A stretch of 64,000 bases of DNA from Heliocidaris erythrogramma (Eukaryota > Echinodermata > Echinoidea > Camarodonta > Echinometridae). The notes under the pieces are model-generated. The model did no database searches. It saw nothing but the letters and a program-made list of their open reading frames with translations, and was not told the origin of the DNA. Positions 45,273 through 56,954 of the stretch are shown here, piece by piece. Location of the stretch: the NCBI GenBank assembly GCA_025617745.1, contig CM046869.1:18244994-18308993 (forward strand). The letters are read 5' to 3'. A program made the position numbers and the translations under genes. How positions within the stretch are numbered: position 1 is the first letter of the stretch; every line of letters begins with the position of its first letter.

Positions 45273-46419
45273 ATGGTGAGTCAAACCAGTACACTAAATT
45301 TAATCATAATTCATGGAGGTAAGCTAAATATATCTGGCATATTTCTTTTGATTGAGGTAGAACAACATGAGAACATGTTCAACAATTTTTATTCCAATTT
45401 TCTTCTTCATTACCACAACTGAAGAATGTTTTTAGTAAGAGTGGCTGCCATAACCACACTAGGGACTGCTGCATTTTAATTCTTTTTGTCTACCAAAGCC
45501 TTCTTTGTATCGGCGTGAAAGCAATTAATATTGCTTAGCGTATCACACCTCATGAAATTTACGAACAATACATTGATGTATTACATAATGCAAACATCAT
45601 TTCTAAAGGCAATGCACTAGGTTATGGGAATTGCCCTGGAGTAGATTTTTAAAAGAATAAAGTCTTTGTGTTCACGCTGTTGTTTTGACATTGAAAAAAT
45701 ATTTAATGTAGTTGTAATGTATATTAATATGATACAGTACAATATACAATAAAGCTGATGGAAATTATGTTTGATTTGTATGAAGAAGAGTACTAAAATC
45801 TTTTTTTTACATGTGTATCATGACGTCTACCATTTTGTTATGTGATTGTTTTTCAGTATAGGATGAACACATAAAGGAGGGAGGCATTAACACACTTATT
45901 AGAAAAATTATGTTTTATGGATTTATTAAATCAGACAACCAAAATTGTTGCATCAAGAGAAAACTAATGTATGATTATTATGGGGAGGATATGAAAGTAC
46001 TTTTATTAGATAGTTGTATTAAAGCTTGATCAAACTTGAGAATGCTATCTACATATGTGTGCTATTTTATCTTGATAAAATCACGTGATTATGTGAAAAT
46101 ATGAATATGTGCGAGATTATATCAAATTATGCTTGGAAGATTGTTTTTCATAAATATTCATACTTCTCACATTGTTATCTCTGGCCTCTATCTTCATAGT
46201 TGTGTTTTATCAAGTTACAGTTACAAAAAAATGGAGCTGAAAAGATATCTGTTATACATTATATCTCAGGTGATTGTTGGCTTACGCTACACTGAAACTT
46301 CATTGTTATGTTCCTTTCTGTAAACAGCAATAATTTTCGTTATTAGTGTTTGATTAAAGTGTCCTATATCATGACAATATCATATTATATTGATAAAATA
46401 TGGGTTTGCTTAGTACTCT
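45273..46419. other. Intron, nothing recognised
   Basis: AT-rich single-copy sequence. Confidence 0.45.
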
Positions 46420-46857
46420 TTGTCTCTCATTCTTTCATTTTTTCTGTCTCTCTGTCGATGTCTCTCTTTTTTGTTGTCTCTGTCTCCTTTTCTCTTTATT
46501 TGCCTCTCTTGTGTCTTCATTTATCTCTCCCTTTCTGTTTCTTTTCTCTTTCTATTGTTTTTGCTGCCCATCTCTCACTCATTCCTGTCTTCTTCTTACT
46601 CTCCCTTTCTCTTTCTCCATATGTGTGTGTCTCTCCGTCTCCCTGTCCATTTATCTCTCTCCCTATTTCTCGTCTATCATCTCAATCTTAGCTTATCTCT
46701 CCTTCAATTTCTCTCTCTGTCTCTCTCTCTTTATCTATCTTGTACTCATTCCTGTCTTCTTACTCTCTTTCTCCATATGTGTGTGTCTATCCCTTTCCAT
46801 TCATCTCTATCTGTTTCTTGTTTATCATCTCACTCCTAGCATGTCTCTCCTTCAATT

Positions 46858-46928
<71 letters not shown>

Positions 46929-46930
46929 GA
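46420..46930. repeat. CT-rich tract
   Basis: Polypyrimidine with longer duplicated phrases (CTCATTCCTGTCTTCTTAC, CATATGTGTGTGTCT) spaced about 175 bp, then pure (CT)n. The overlapping Ser/Leu/Phe-rich frames are artefacts. Confidence 0.85.
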
Positions 46931-46934
46931 TACT

Positions 46935-47519
46935 GTCCCCATCTTCTACTATTTCTGCTGGTAAATCTCATCCACCACTGTGTTGGTTCTTGCATGTTCC
47001 CATCTTATGTGGGGACAATCTAATATGAGTGATCAGTATCGATTGACCCATGGATAAAGAAAACTCATGAATATGCAGAATGATCATCTGAAGAAAAAAG
47101 GGACCGATTGCTCTTTTCAGACACACACCGCAGGGTGACCGCAGAAAGGTAGATTTCGTAACGACGTGAGGGAGGGAGGCTTGAGGATGATGAAAATCTG
47201 TAGTCAATATCCTGACACAGTTTAAATGTTCGGTGATGGAATGCTGTAATTGTCTTTTTTGAATTATTGGCAATTTAGTCTTAACCCTTGTATTGTTCTG
47301 AGGGAAGAGTTTTTTAAATGGCCACTTCCTTGTTTATAGGGGCATAGTTTCGTAGCGTCATTCTCTGTACATTATGTTCCTTTGCTTATAAACTTGTAAA
47401 ACCAATTCATTATAATCATCATTTATCAGCACAATTAACAGTACTCTCATTAATATTGTCATAATCATCACCATTATCATAATCATTTATCATTACTTTC
47501 ACCATTTAGCCACCTCCAA
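46935..47519. other. Intron, nothing recognised
   Basis: Ordinary sequence grading into ATC-rich DNA from about 47410. Confidence 0.4.
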
Positions 47520-48296
47520 CATTGACAACAATTCCCTTACTAATATCATCATCATTATCACCCTCCCCATCATCATTGTCTCATTTTATCTTTATTATCA
47601 ACCTAATAATTATCAACTTTATTATCACCTTCATCATCAACTTCATTGCCACTGCCACCATTATCATTATGGTAATTACCATCATCACGACCAGCATCAT
47701 CATCATCATCATCATCATCATTATCGTCTTCATCATCATCATCATCTTCACCACTACCATCACCATTATATTCACTACTATCAGCATCTTCATCATCATC
47801 GTCATCATCGTTTTCACGACTATTATCATCATCATCATCTTCACCACTTTTATATTTTATCTTTATTATCAACCTAATAATCATCAACTTTATTATCACA
47901 TTCATCATCAACATCATTGCCACTGCCACCATTATCATTTTGGTAATTACCATCATCACGACCAGCATCATCATCATCATTATCATCGTTTTCACCATCA
48001 TCTTCACCACTACTATCATCATCATCATCATCATCATCATGTTCATCATTTTCACCACTACCATCACCATCATCTTCTTCATCATCATCATCATCATCTT
48101 CACCACTACTATCATCTTCATCATCATCGTCATCGTCGTCTTCACGACTATTATCATCATCATCATCTTCACCACTACCACCATCATCATCATCATAACC
48201 TTCACCACTACCATAACCTTCACCACTACCACCATCATCATTATCATCATCATCATCATTATCATCATCTTTACCATCTTCTTCATTGACATCTAA
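47520..48296. repeat. (ATC)n block with a 270-bp internal duplication
   Basis: A non-simple phrase, ATTTTATCTTTATTATCAAC through CATTGCCACTGCCACCATTA to CACGACCAGCATCATC, occurs at about 47583 and again at about 47853. So the block grew by segmental duplication as well as slippage. His/Ile/Met-rich frames are artefacts. Confidence 0.9.
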
Positions 48297-48420
48297 ATTA
48301 TGATTCTATAATAGTACAGAGGCAATCGCCCTCTTTATTTTCAATTTGCAGATCTAACTGGATATTATTTTCACTGTAAATACCATGAGCAGTGCACTCA
48401 CAGGCCCTAATTCACAAAGG

Positions 48421-48592
48421 AGGTTTATTTTAAACCATGGTTTAAACCCCCTTCTGAGTTTTTTAAGCATTTGTGCACACAGAATTCTACCCAATTATAT
48501 ATATTCTTTAAGCACGCATGGGCAATGTGAGCTTATTTACGCTAATTTTAGTACGCTTACGGAGGTTTAAACCATGGTTTAAGTTTAAACCT
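48421..48592. mobile_element. MITE with AGGTTTAAACCATGGTTTAAA ends
   Basis: Left arm AGGTTTATTTTAAACCATGG continuing TTTAAACCCCC; right arm GGAGGTTTAAACCATGGTTT continuing AAGTTTAAACCT. Reverse-complement match is about 28 of 32. Each arm itself contains the palindrome TTTAAACCATGGTTTAAA. Non-coding interior. Confidence 0.75.
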
Positions 48593-49298
48593 GTATTAAA
48601 GATGGAGCAAGAGCCATGAACATGTGGGCTGGCAGATACCTGCGCTTTAGAAGACATCATTATCATTATTATGAAGAGAAATCTTGTTGTTTGTGTTGAT
48701 GTGATTGTGTCTCTTTCATACTTGTGTGATTATCGTGATTAAATGCAGGGGTGAGACTGAGAGGATGAGAAGTGGACAAATGACCAAGCGAGTTGTGGTA
48801 GGTCGTACAGCATGAATACGATCAAGTGTGGTGATAAGAGTGTTAAATTACTCGTACACCAAATGTTTCAAAGATATGGATCTGCTCGATATTTGCATCC
48901 GCTTTTTATAACATTAGTAATTCTAATGCTGATATTCACTTGTATTTTCAAGTGTACCTAATATTTCAAAGATACGCATCTGTAAGATATTGGCACCATA
49001 ATACTTTTCAAATTCTGATGCACGTGTATTTTCAAAATAAAAGTGAAAAGTGGATTAATATAAATGAAATGTTTTGTCAGTAAACAAATTTGTAGAAGCT
49101 GGAGAGGATTATACCATCTTTCCTCAATCCGATGCTTGCCATTATTATACATGGCTTATCACAATCATATTAACAAAAACATGTTGCATCGTCAGTGAAG
49201 TTGCCAACTCCATAGTATACTAAATAGAAATTACAGTACTTCTCTTTCTCTAAAGTGAAATCTCTCTGACATTTTCTCAACATTTTCTGTATCTTCAG
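48593..49298. other. Last part of the long intron
   Basis: AT-rich, with a diverged duplication around 48850-49020 (CGTACACCAAATGTTTCAAA / TGTACCTAATATTTCAAAGA). It ends in a good polypyrimidine acceptor. Confidence 0.4.
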
Positions 49299-49391
49299 CT
49301 TCAGACCTCCTCGGCACAAGATAACAGCGAGGATCAGCCGTCAACGAGCAGTTGCCATGGAAACAGTATAGCCTCGCCTCCCCATTCAAAG
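49299..49391 (+). CDS. Coding exon (31 codons), possible DOCK9-like linker
   Basis: Preceded by TTTTCTGTATCTTCAG and followed by the consensus donor AAAG|GTGAGTG. Exactly 31 codons, phase 0 at both ends: LQTSSAQDNSEDQPSTSS, then CHGNSIASPPHSK. Ser, Asp/Glu, Pro and Gln richness suggests a disordered linker. In human DOCK9, as I recall it, the stretch after LLGAISGI is likewise a Ser/Asn-rich linker (NADSRGS..., STDSGNSLPERNSEKS) before the next helical region. The GC content and codon choice differ from the AT-rich flanks. A minus-strand frame also spans this place but lacks splice context. The exon could be alternative, as its removal keeps the frame. Confidence 0.7.
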
Positions 49392-49410
49392 GTGAGTGCA
49401 CGTATTTAAG

Positions 49411-50330
49411 ACATGTCCAGAATAAAGCACGATTCTTCTCAAGGTCGTTGGAGTGGACGTTGAGATCCCTCTTGACATTTAGTTGCACATATGCTGTGGT
49501 TTATAGTACTATGTGTTATTAAGTAGTTGTTTTGCGAATAGAACATTGCTATGTGTTTATCATGATGAATAAATGAGTTCATCCTGTCTATAAGTGCCAA
49601 CCAAGGGAAAATGGTATTAATTGGTATAAATCACGATTCTTACAGGTCATTAGAGCAGACGTTGAGATCCGTCTTGACATTTAGTTTCACATCTGCAGTG
49701 GTCTGTGATATTGTGTGTGTTGTGTGTTTTTTTTGTAGAACATTGCTGTGTGTTTATCATCATAAATGAATGTGTTCATCATGTCTACAATGGCCCGCCA
49801 AAGGATATCATTTGAAACACGAAACCCACAAGGTCATTCATTGGAGTGTTAGTTGAGATCAGTCTCGACATTTAGTGGTACATATTATGCATTATAGGTT
49901 TGGAGTATTGTGTGTTAGGTGTTTTTCTACAGAACATCGCTGTTTGTTTATCATAATTAATGAATGAGTTTAACCTGTCTATAAAGACCAACCAAAGGAA
50001 ATGTTATTAATCTTGCAATGTCATTAAAGATAAAGTTGAGTTCTGGTCATGCGATTACATTGTGAAAGAAACTGTCTCAAACCAATTGGGAAAGGTTGAT
50101 CATGTCTACATAAGAATGCCTTTACCATTGGTTACTATAAAAAAAAAAAAATCAAATTTCTGGGGTGTTAGGTGTTTTTTGACAGAACATTGCTGGTTGT
50201 TTATCATAGTTAATGAATGAGTTCAAGCTGTCTATAAAGTCCACAAAGAGAAAATGGTATAAAAGTGGCCACCAAAGGAGCTTGTTTTGGATAGAAATTT
50301 GTTGTTTGTCAGTTTCAAGTAATGAGTTAA
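49411..50330 (+). repeat. Tandem array of about 4 units, about 200 bp each, directly after the exon
   Basis: Units near 49415, 49625, 49825 and 50155 (partial) share GTTGAGATC.GTCT.GACATTTAG, GTGTGTTA..GTGTTTTT, CAGAACATTGCTGT.TGTTTATCAT, AATGAATGAGTTCA..CTGTCTAT. A truncated TTAA-type MITE (50024-50115) interrupts the last unit. Confidence 0.75.
50024..50115 (+). mobile_element. Truncated TTAA-type MITE
   Basis: Only the left about 90 bp (TTAAAGATAAAGTTGAG ... AGGTTGATCATGTCTACATA) is present, followed by unrelated sequence and a poly-A run at 50139. Confidence 0.75.
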
Positions 50331-51120
50331 ACATGTCCAGTTAGGTAAAATGAAAACATTAAGCCATTTATCCTCCAGTCAGGACTTATAGTAGACGGAT
50401 AAAATGAAAACATTGTCATCATCATTGCATAACTGAATACCTGAAATATAATAGTGCACCTTGCAGAAAACACGAATTTTAGTTTGAAATTTGCAATATT
50501 TTTATCTTTTTAATGAAAAGATGAAAAATTGATAAAGACAAGTTATCAATAACCTATGAACTTTGTCAGTTTAGACTATGGACAGACTAAGATATGTTGT
50601 GTAGATGTAGTCAAAGGAGAGTGAAACTGTTTGTTTTTCTAGAAACATTCATCAGCTGGCCGTGAGTCTATTTGCACCCTTCCGTTTATCATAAAATGAT
50701 ATTAAACATTACAAATGCAACATTGTATCTATTCCAATTTCTTTCTCACACAAGCTTTTTGATTATGCCTTTACTTCAGAGGTCTGAAGGTAACAGATTG
50801 TCATCTGAGATCCAGAAGGACGTTATTACACTTTAACATAGAGTTACAATGCCCTTTTTGCTCTAAATAGACCATATTTATTTTAGGTTAGATAAATGAG
50901 TCAATTAAGGTTGTAATGCCCTTGTCTAATGTCCATGAGGGAGAAATCAGGGAGCAATTAGGTAATGAAATTTTCATATTTAAGAGATTTTTTTATGATG
51001 ATGTTATTGTCATAGATGATGAGCTTCATTGTTCAATAGGATGTACGATTGACAAAGGAGTTGATACATTTTTATTCTAAGGTAATTGGAATTGGATGGA
51101 ATTTAGATGAGATATTTACA
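50331..51120. other. Intron with one hairpin repeat
   Basis: Hairpin family copy at 50795-50880 (TTGTCATCTGAGATCCAGAA then GGACGTTATTAC ... GTTACAATGCCCTTTTTGCT then CTAAATAGACCATA). Nothing else recognised. Confidence 0.55.
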
Positions 51121-51560
51121 TTGAAAGAGAGAGTGAGAGGTGGTGAGAAATGGAGAGAAAGAGAGAGAGAATGAGAGGAGATGAGAAGTTATAGTGACGA
51201 AGATAGAAAAAAAGAGGTGGGAGGGGGAAAGAAGAGTTAAAGTGACAGAGAGAGGGAGAGAGAAAATTGTAGATTGATCTTAAAATGGAATATATGAAGG
51301 GGCAGACCGACTAAGACCTAAATTGATAACATAAAGCAGTGGACAGGAATGTCTTTTGAGTATCTAATTAGAACAGCTGAAGACAGAAAGTTATGGAGAA
51401 CCTCTGTGTCAAGATTCATCAGATTGTCGCCAAAATGGTCTCCAAGCTATGTGACACAGATAGAGAGATAGATAGATAGATAGATGAAGACAGACTGATG
51501 CAGAAGGAGGGAGAGTGAGAAAGAGAGAGAGTTTGGTGGAGGGGAGAGGGAAAGCAAGAG
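51121..51560. repeat. GA-rich tract with (GATA)n
   Basis: AGAGAGAGAATGAGAGGAGA-type sequence at 51121-51270 and 51455-51560, with (GATA)n near 51465-51485; unique DNA between. Confidence 0.75.
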
Positions 51561-52205
51561 AGATAAAAATATAGGGAAAGATTTAATGATTGGAAGGAAG
51601 TAGATGAAGATTTTTTTAAAATGAAATTTTAATGCAAAATTTTAATTTGATGTCAGGAATTAACAAAATTTGTCAATTAAATCCCATTTATTCAATAATA
51701 ATAGTGAGATTACAAGCACAATTTTTGTATCCTAATTTTCCTTTTTACTCAAGTTTGTTTTATACTGGAAAAACAAGAAGAAAGGAATCTCGATTCTGCT
51801 TTCAAGAGGTTTAGGTGAATTTAGCTAACTCTCTATACGTGATCCATTTTATAGCACCTATCGCATTTGGATTGTTTTCTCAAGGCCACCTTAATGGATT
51901 TCCGTCATCACGAACTTGAGAAGAAAACCGAGATCACATTTTCAGGAGAATATATGCAACCGAAATACCCTTCTCTTGTTGGCCTGATCTGATTTAAAAG
52001 TCAAATGAATGCACTGGATATGTGATCACATTCTTATGTTACACAGGGTGCGCTTAATCTCTAGCTTCGTTACAAATGGAACCAAATTTCGTTGGCGTGA
52101 TCGCAAAGCTTGGGCTAAACGTTTTCTTGATGACTTTGACCGAGGGTCTCTTAGGGCTCTGATTGTTTCACATCTTAGTCTGATTGCTTATGGAGTTTTA
52201 TTTAC
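51561..52205. other. Intron, nothing recognised
   Basis: Short frame 52009-52218 after TGTTACACAG was considered as an exon and not accepted. Confidence 0.4.
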
Positions 52206-52292
52206 ATTTACCTGTTGAGGGCCAGAAGGACGTTAATTTGAGTATGCTTTTATGTTGAGTTATCACCCTTCTGCCTCTTAGCATATATATGA
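52206..52292. repeat. Short hairpin repeat ('AGAAGGGCGTTA' family)
   Basis: Left arm CCTGTTGAGGGCCAGAAGGA then CGTTAATT; right arm GAGTTATCACCCTTCTGCCT then CTTAGCATATATATG. Confidence 0.75.
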
Positions 52293-53318
52293 TCTATGTA
52301 ACACTTTCTAAATTTGGAGTGTAGCTATTTTGATTTACTTTAAACGGGAAGGTGGGTTAAGTTCAGTTGTTCATTGAGTGTCCATATTTGTTTATTGGAG
52401 CTTAGTAAAGTTGTATTTTGTTTTACAATGTTATTTTTATCAATAAATTGTAATGAATTTGAAATTGAATTTTAGTGTCCATATTAAGCAATAGCAAAAA
52501 GAATTTTCTTGTTGCTAGCGTGGAGTATTAAACCTTATTTGTTTATTGGAGCTCTTTGGGGATTTGCAGTAGTAAAGTATTTTTTTGTGACGATCTTAAT
52601 GTCTTTTTTTTTACCAGAGCTAGCTGTTCTGGAGCTTTCTAGAGCTAAATTGCTCACCGCTCCCATGCATTGGCAGAAAATACAGGAAATTTTCTTTTTA
52701 TCAGGGGGGAACATAACAATAGGTCGTCCCCCCCCCCCCCTCCCCGATGAATAGAATTGTGTAACAAATCTCTGCCACTGTTCCAAGTATCTTTTTTGCA
52801 CTGGAATGGAGTTCCAAATGTAAAGGCAAATCAAAGTTAATTTGTAAAGCAGTCAAATGTTATGACCCATTTTCTCCATATGTGTGATTAGTTACCCACT
52901 TTGGAATGTAAAATATAAAGAAGAAGAAGTCAAGGCCAATTATGATGACGAATATCTTGCTGTTTGACAACTTGAATCAAAGAAATCTTACAAATTGATT
53001 GAGCTATAACCTGTATTATCTCATGGCCTCTGGGAGTATTCTCCTAGTATTTCTTACCGGTATTCATGAGGCATAACTCTGAGCTTGTTGGTGTGTCTTT
53101 ACAGCTCTTCTCAATCCAATAGCTGTTTAATTGCATTCGTGAGCTGTAATTGAGCCAGAGGATGGATTTGACGAGGGGATAATTGTCGACGATGATCTGA
53201 AGATCCTTATCATTTAGGATGATCCCCTTCCAGCCTGATACGCTTGTTCTGTTTCCTTGTGCATTCATTTCACTTGTACCTTGAGGATATTTCAGTTCAG
53301 TTGCTTATGGGTAGCGGT
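52293..53318. other. Intron with a C15 homopolymer
   Basis: C run at 52728-52742. A possible LINE-like tail (CAATAAATTGTAATGAATTT) near 52441-52470 is too weak to call. Confidence 0.4.
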
Positions 53319-53712
53319 TTAAAGAGAGGTTTGAGTTCTGGCAAAGGTGACATATAATATGTAAGGTTTCATATTCTTTTTTTTATTCCTATTTATATGG
53401 GAAATTGTAGCAGTGTTTCTTGAAAATGGTTGCTCTTGAAATGCCTTCATATTCCAAATATTATTACTAATATTAAAGGCTAAACACAATTTGACCAAAT
53501 TTTGATGTCACATATGTGTGTAGGTCCCTATATACCCATGTCTCTGTGCAGTGCTTTTCACTGTGAATGGTTTTCAGCAGGATATTTATCATTTAAATGA
53601 TTCCAAAACCTTGCAATACACATTTATGCTCGTGTTAGAACTGTGTCAAATACCTTATAGACAATTTCTTTCACTACACAGTAGCATGACCAGTACTTAA
53701 CTTTATCTTTAA
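53319..53712 (-). mobile_element. TTAA-type MITE copy (394 bp, both TTAA present)
   Basis: TTAA at 53319-53322 and 53709-53712. Reads TTAAAGAGAGGTTTGAG ... CAGTACTTAACTTTATCTTTAA, inverse to the 36174 copy. Internal markers GATTCCAAAACCTTGCA and AATGCCTTCATATTCCA agree. Confidence 0.85.
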
Positions 53713-53817
53713 GGGAAGAACCTCACAATGCGATGAAAACATTTGGTTCCGCAGTAAAGATTTAGCTCCTCTAGGAGCATATGTATCAGGTTTACTGAAG
53801 CCAATAATAATGCAATG

Positions 53818-53928
53818 TTGTTATTAAACACAGCTGTCAAGTATACTTTTAGTTTGTTATTAAACACAGCTGTCAAGTATACTTTTAGTTTGTTATTAAA
53901 CACAGCTGTCAAGTATACTTTTAGTAAA
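53818..53928 (+). repeat. Perfect tandem triplication of a 36-bp unit
   Basis: TTGTTATTAAACACAGCT followed by GTCAAGTATACTTTTAGT occurs three times without differences, so it is recent. The resulting frames on both strands repeat a 12-residue unit and are not taken as genes. Confidence 0.95.
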
Positions 53929-54678
53929 GGAAGGCATATTAGAATGAAAAATTTGCTTACTATAACGTCAGAAACTGTTGCCTGCATGAAACTATTGCAA
54001 ATTTCTTGAGTGGTTCATATTCACAAAACTTCCATGCCCTCCCCCCAAAAAAAAAAAAATGTCATCACAACTGACACAACACTGAATTTTTGCAGTTCAC
54101 AAAACAAAATAAAGATCCACAAAAATGGACAAGTTTCATGTAAAATTTTTTGTTAATGCAGCAGTGAATTTGGGACTGTTCAATGCTTTGAAATTTAACA
54201 TGTAGGGGAAAATAATTTTTGAAAAGATGTTGTTTGCAAATTCGCCCCTCTAAATACAATTTTGATAAATAACAAAGAGGATTAAAAATTAAGTCTCTTA
54301 AATTAAATCTCTCTCTCTCTCTCTCTCTAAAAATATATCCTAAATGTTAGGTTTTCATTAACATTCAATGAAACAATCTTTAATCCTGTCTTCAATTCAC
54401 TCACTGTGTATTAATTGCGATGAAGGGTAAGAGAGATGTATCGACATGCTACAAAAGACGTCTGGAGTGGACGAAACGTGAGGTTGCCAATTGACCGTGG
54501 CTTCTCTTGACCTTTACCCAATATTTGGGGGGAACACGAGGGACTGGATGAAACCAAAGTAGGCAGTGCTACATCTGATATCAAATTGGCAACTCCGCAA
54601 GTGGGCCCTCCAACTTCACTACATCCTCTAGATGTAAATTAGATGTGCTCTTAGCTGACTGCGTGTATGCCATACAGT
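53929..54678. other. Intron; GC-richer unique island at about 54390-54640
   Basis: A run-of-A (54046-54059) and a (CT)n at 54308-54328 are present. The 54390-54640 segment has no repeat signature and higher GC; possibly regulatory. Confidence 0.35.
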
Positions 54679-55960
54679 ACAACTCTCCCTCTCCCTCCCT
54701 CTCTCTCTCTCTCTCCATCTGTCTATCTTTCCTCTTTTCATCTGTTATAATCTCAATCTGTCTTTCCCTGTATCTCTTTGTCTCAATATATCTGTATCTC
54801 CCTTGCAGTGTCTCTCCCCTTTTCTCTTTCTTTCTCTTTATATCTCTTTTCCTCTTAAAATATCAGCCTCTCTTGTTATGTTTCTTTTGCTTTCTCTCAC
54901 TCTGTTTTTCTTTCTCTTTTTCCTCTTTTCCTTTCTCTTTTTCCTCTTTTCCTTTGTCACTATCTTAAGATCTCATTTTGTATCTCTCTCTCTCTCTCTA
55001 TCCCCCTCTCCCAGTAACAATCGCTTGTCTCTACACTTCTTTTATGTGTGGTAATTTCTCTCTGTCACAATCTATCTCTGTCTCACACTTTTCCTAAGTA
55101 TGTGTTTATCTCTCTTTCACTCCATCTGACAATCTCTTTTTCACTCCATCTGACAATCTCTCTGGCTTTTTATTTCCATTTTGCTCTTACTCTCTCTTTC
55201 TCTTACTCTCCCATTCTCTCTCTTACTCTCCCATTCTCTCTCATTCTCTCTTTTATCTTCTTCTCATTACATCCTACTTCTATTACTTCCAACATCTATT
55301 ACTATTTCTTTTTTCACTCACACACACACACACACACACACACCCTCACTCTCTCATTTTTTTGAAGTATCACACCCTACTCGACTAAACTTGACCTCCA
55401 TCTCTTTCCTGACCACTCCTCCCACGTTCTGTCTCTCCCACTCACTCTTTCCCACTCTTTCCCATCTTATTTTCTCTTTTTCTTAACTCAAGTACTACAT
55501 CTGTACCAATATACTCAGCATTAAACCCTACCCCCATTGCTCTTGACAGCTACTGCTTTCTCTCTCTTTCTCTTTCTCTCTCCCCACCCTTCCCATTCCC
55601 ACTCTCTCTCTGTCTTTCTTTATTTCTCGCCAGTAGCTACCTGCACACTTATTACTTTCAACCTCTGTATTACATTCTCTCTTGGTCTGTGTCTCAGTAT
55701 GTCTAGCTCCCTCTATCTCACTTTCTCTCTCTCTCTCTCTCTCTCTCTCCTTACTCTTTCTTATTCTCACATGCTTTTCAAATATTACATCCACCACCTT
55801 ACCCAATGTACAATATACTCAACTGTAGACACTTAACCCCTCCCTCTGTTGCTATCTCTCTCTACTATCTTTTCTCTCTGTCTGTCTGTCTGTCTGTTTC
55901 TCTTTCTCTTTCTCCCTCTCTTTGATTACATCCACCCCCTTAACAAACATTACACCCTAC
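54679..55960. repeat. Long CT-rich tract (about 1.3 kb)
   Basis: Polypyrimidine with duplicated phrases (TTTTTCACTCCATCTGACAATCTC twice, cut here to the first 20: TTTTTCACTCCATCTGACAA), (CA)n at 55318-55342, and (CTGT)n at 55876-55898. Serine/leucine-rich frames are artefacts. Confidence 0.85.
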
Positions 55961-56158
55961 TTTAGACACTCGACCTCTATCACTTCCCATTTTATCTAGA
56001 CTAAGGAGTCCTATCGAAGAGTCGGCAGCCATGAACGTTGAAGCTGGAATGGCTTTCATGAAATGTGTATGAATTAATCAATAACGTTTGATTTGAAATG
56101 AATAGAACGTTCAGTCTCCAGACGGTTTTGCCAAGTATCATCGATTATGTTGCTTAAA

Positions 56159-56730
56159 GGGGAAGTCCACCATAAAAATGAAAGTTGGGTTTTATTACAA
56201 GCAGAACAAAATCAGAGATACATATCGATGAAATTTGAAGGAAAATCTGATAAGGAATAGGAAAGGTTAGGTAGCTTGGCGAGCTGTGATGGCACGTAAA
56301 AATGCAGGAAAGACGCATATGATAAAATTATTCAAAATTAAAATTTCATTCTGTGGAGGCGAACCAAAATATTAGGATGTAGAATTAGTATTCGACACTA
56401 TGAGCACTTTTAAGCGAAAATAGTATGAAAACTTTTATTCAGATAAGTCTGAATGCACAAACAAAATTAGTAATTTTGCTCTCTGCGTCTGTCCCGCATC
56501 TTTCGCGCCATTACTTTTCGCTAAAAGCTCCCTTATTCATTTTTAAAGTTTTAATGGATCAAATGTGATTTAACCATGTGATGTTCCTTATGAACATCCC
56601 TCCCATTTGTTTTGTGTTAAAAATTTCATAAATTTCAATTTTTTCTAAAGAAAGTACTCGTGCCGTGTACGTATGTACATGGTGCATATTATTATCCTAT
56701 TTTTTACACACCCCTCCAAGAAAACGTTGC
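56159..56730 (+). mobile_element. GGGGAAGTCCACC-family element, longer or interrupted copy
   Basis: Left end AAAGGGGAAGTCCACC with GAAATTTGAAGGAAAATCTG; right part AATTTCAATTTTTTCTAAAG and CACACCCCTCCAAGAAAA correspond to the ends of the 18646 copy. The middle (about 56280-56570) has no counterpart there and may be an insertion. Confidence 0.5.
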
Positions 56731-56954
56731 TCTACCCAAAACACAGAAAAACCTGAGAATCATATTAGTGAAAGTTTGAGAGAAAGCGAACGAGGTAGGA
56801 ATAGGAATGTTCCTGATTCTAATAAGTATCGATTTTCCTCTAACATGATGACCTTACACATCTCTGTACGGCATTTCTTATTCTATACCTTTGATGTGAC
56901 CCTTCAATTGTGTCCGGTATTTTCATTTCAAAGACATCAACATTTTTGTGGGAG

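Larger units (their letters stand above)
195..49298 (+). other. Intron of about 49.1 kb between the two phase-0 exons
   Basis: The interval begins with GTAAGA and ends with a pyrimidine-rich stretch and TCTTCAG. It carries no convincing conserved exon except a weak candidate at 38522-38659. Nearly all other recognisable content is repeats. The assignment assumes that both exons belong to one transcript, which agrees with their matching phase, strand and similar Ser/Pro/acidic composition but is not proven. Confidence 0.5.

Noticed and set aside
47522-48296. Long His/Ile/Met-rich frames (up to 255 residues) on both strands
   Set aside because: Frames of an (ATC)n microsatellite.
49231-49488. 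85-codon minus-strand frame over the second exon
   Set aside because: The plus strand has matching acceptor, donor and phase; the minus frame has no splice context.
52009-52218. Short frame with Arg/Trp/Phe-rich segment after TGTTACACAG
   Set aside because: No donor of quality, no family match, and it runs into a hairpin repeat.
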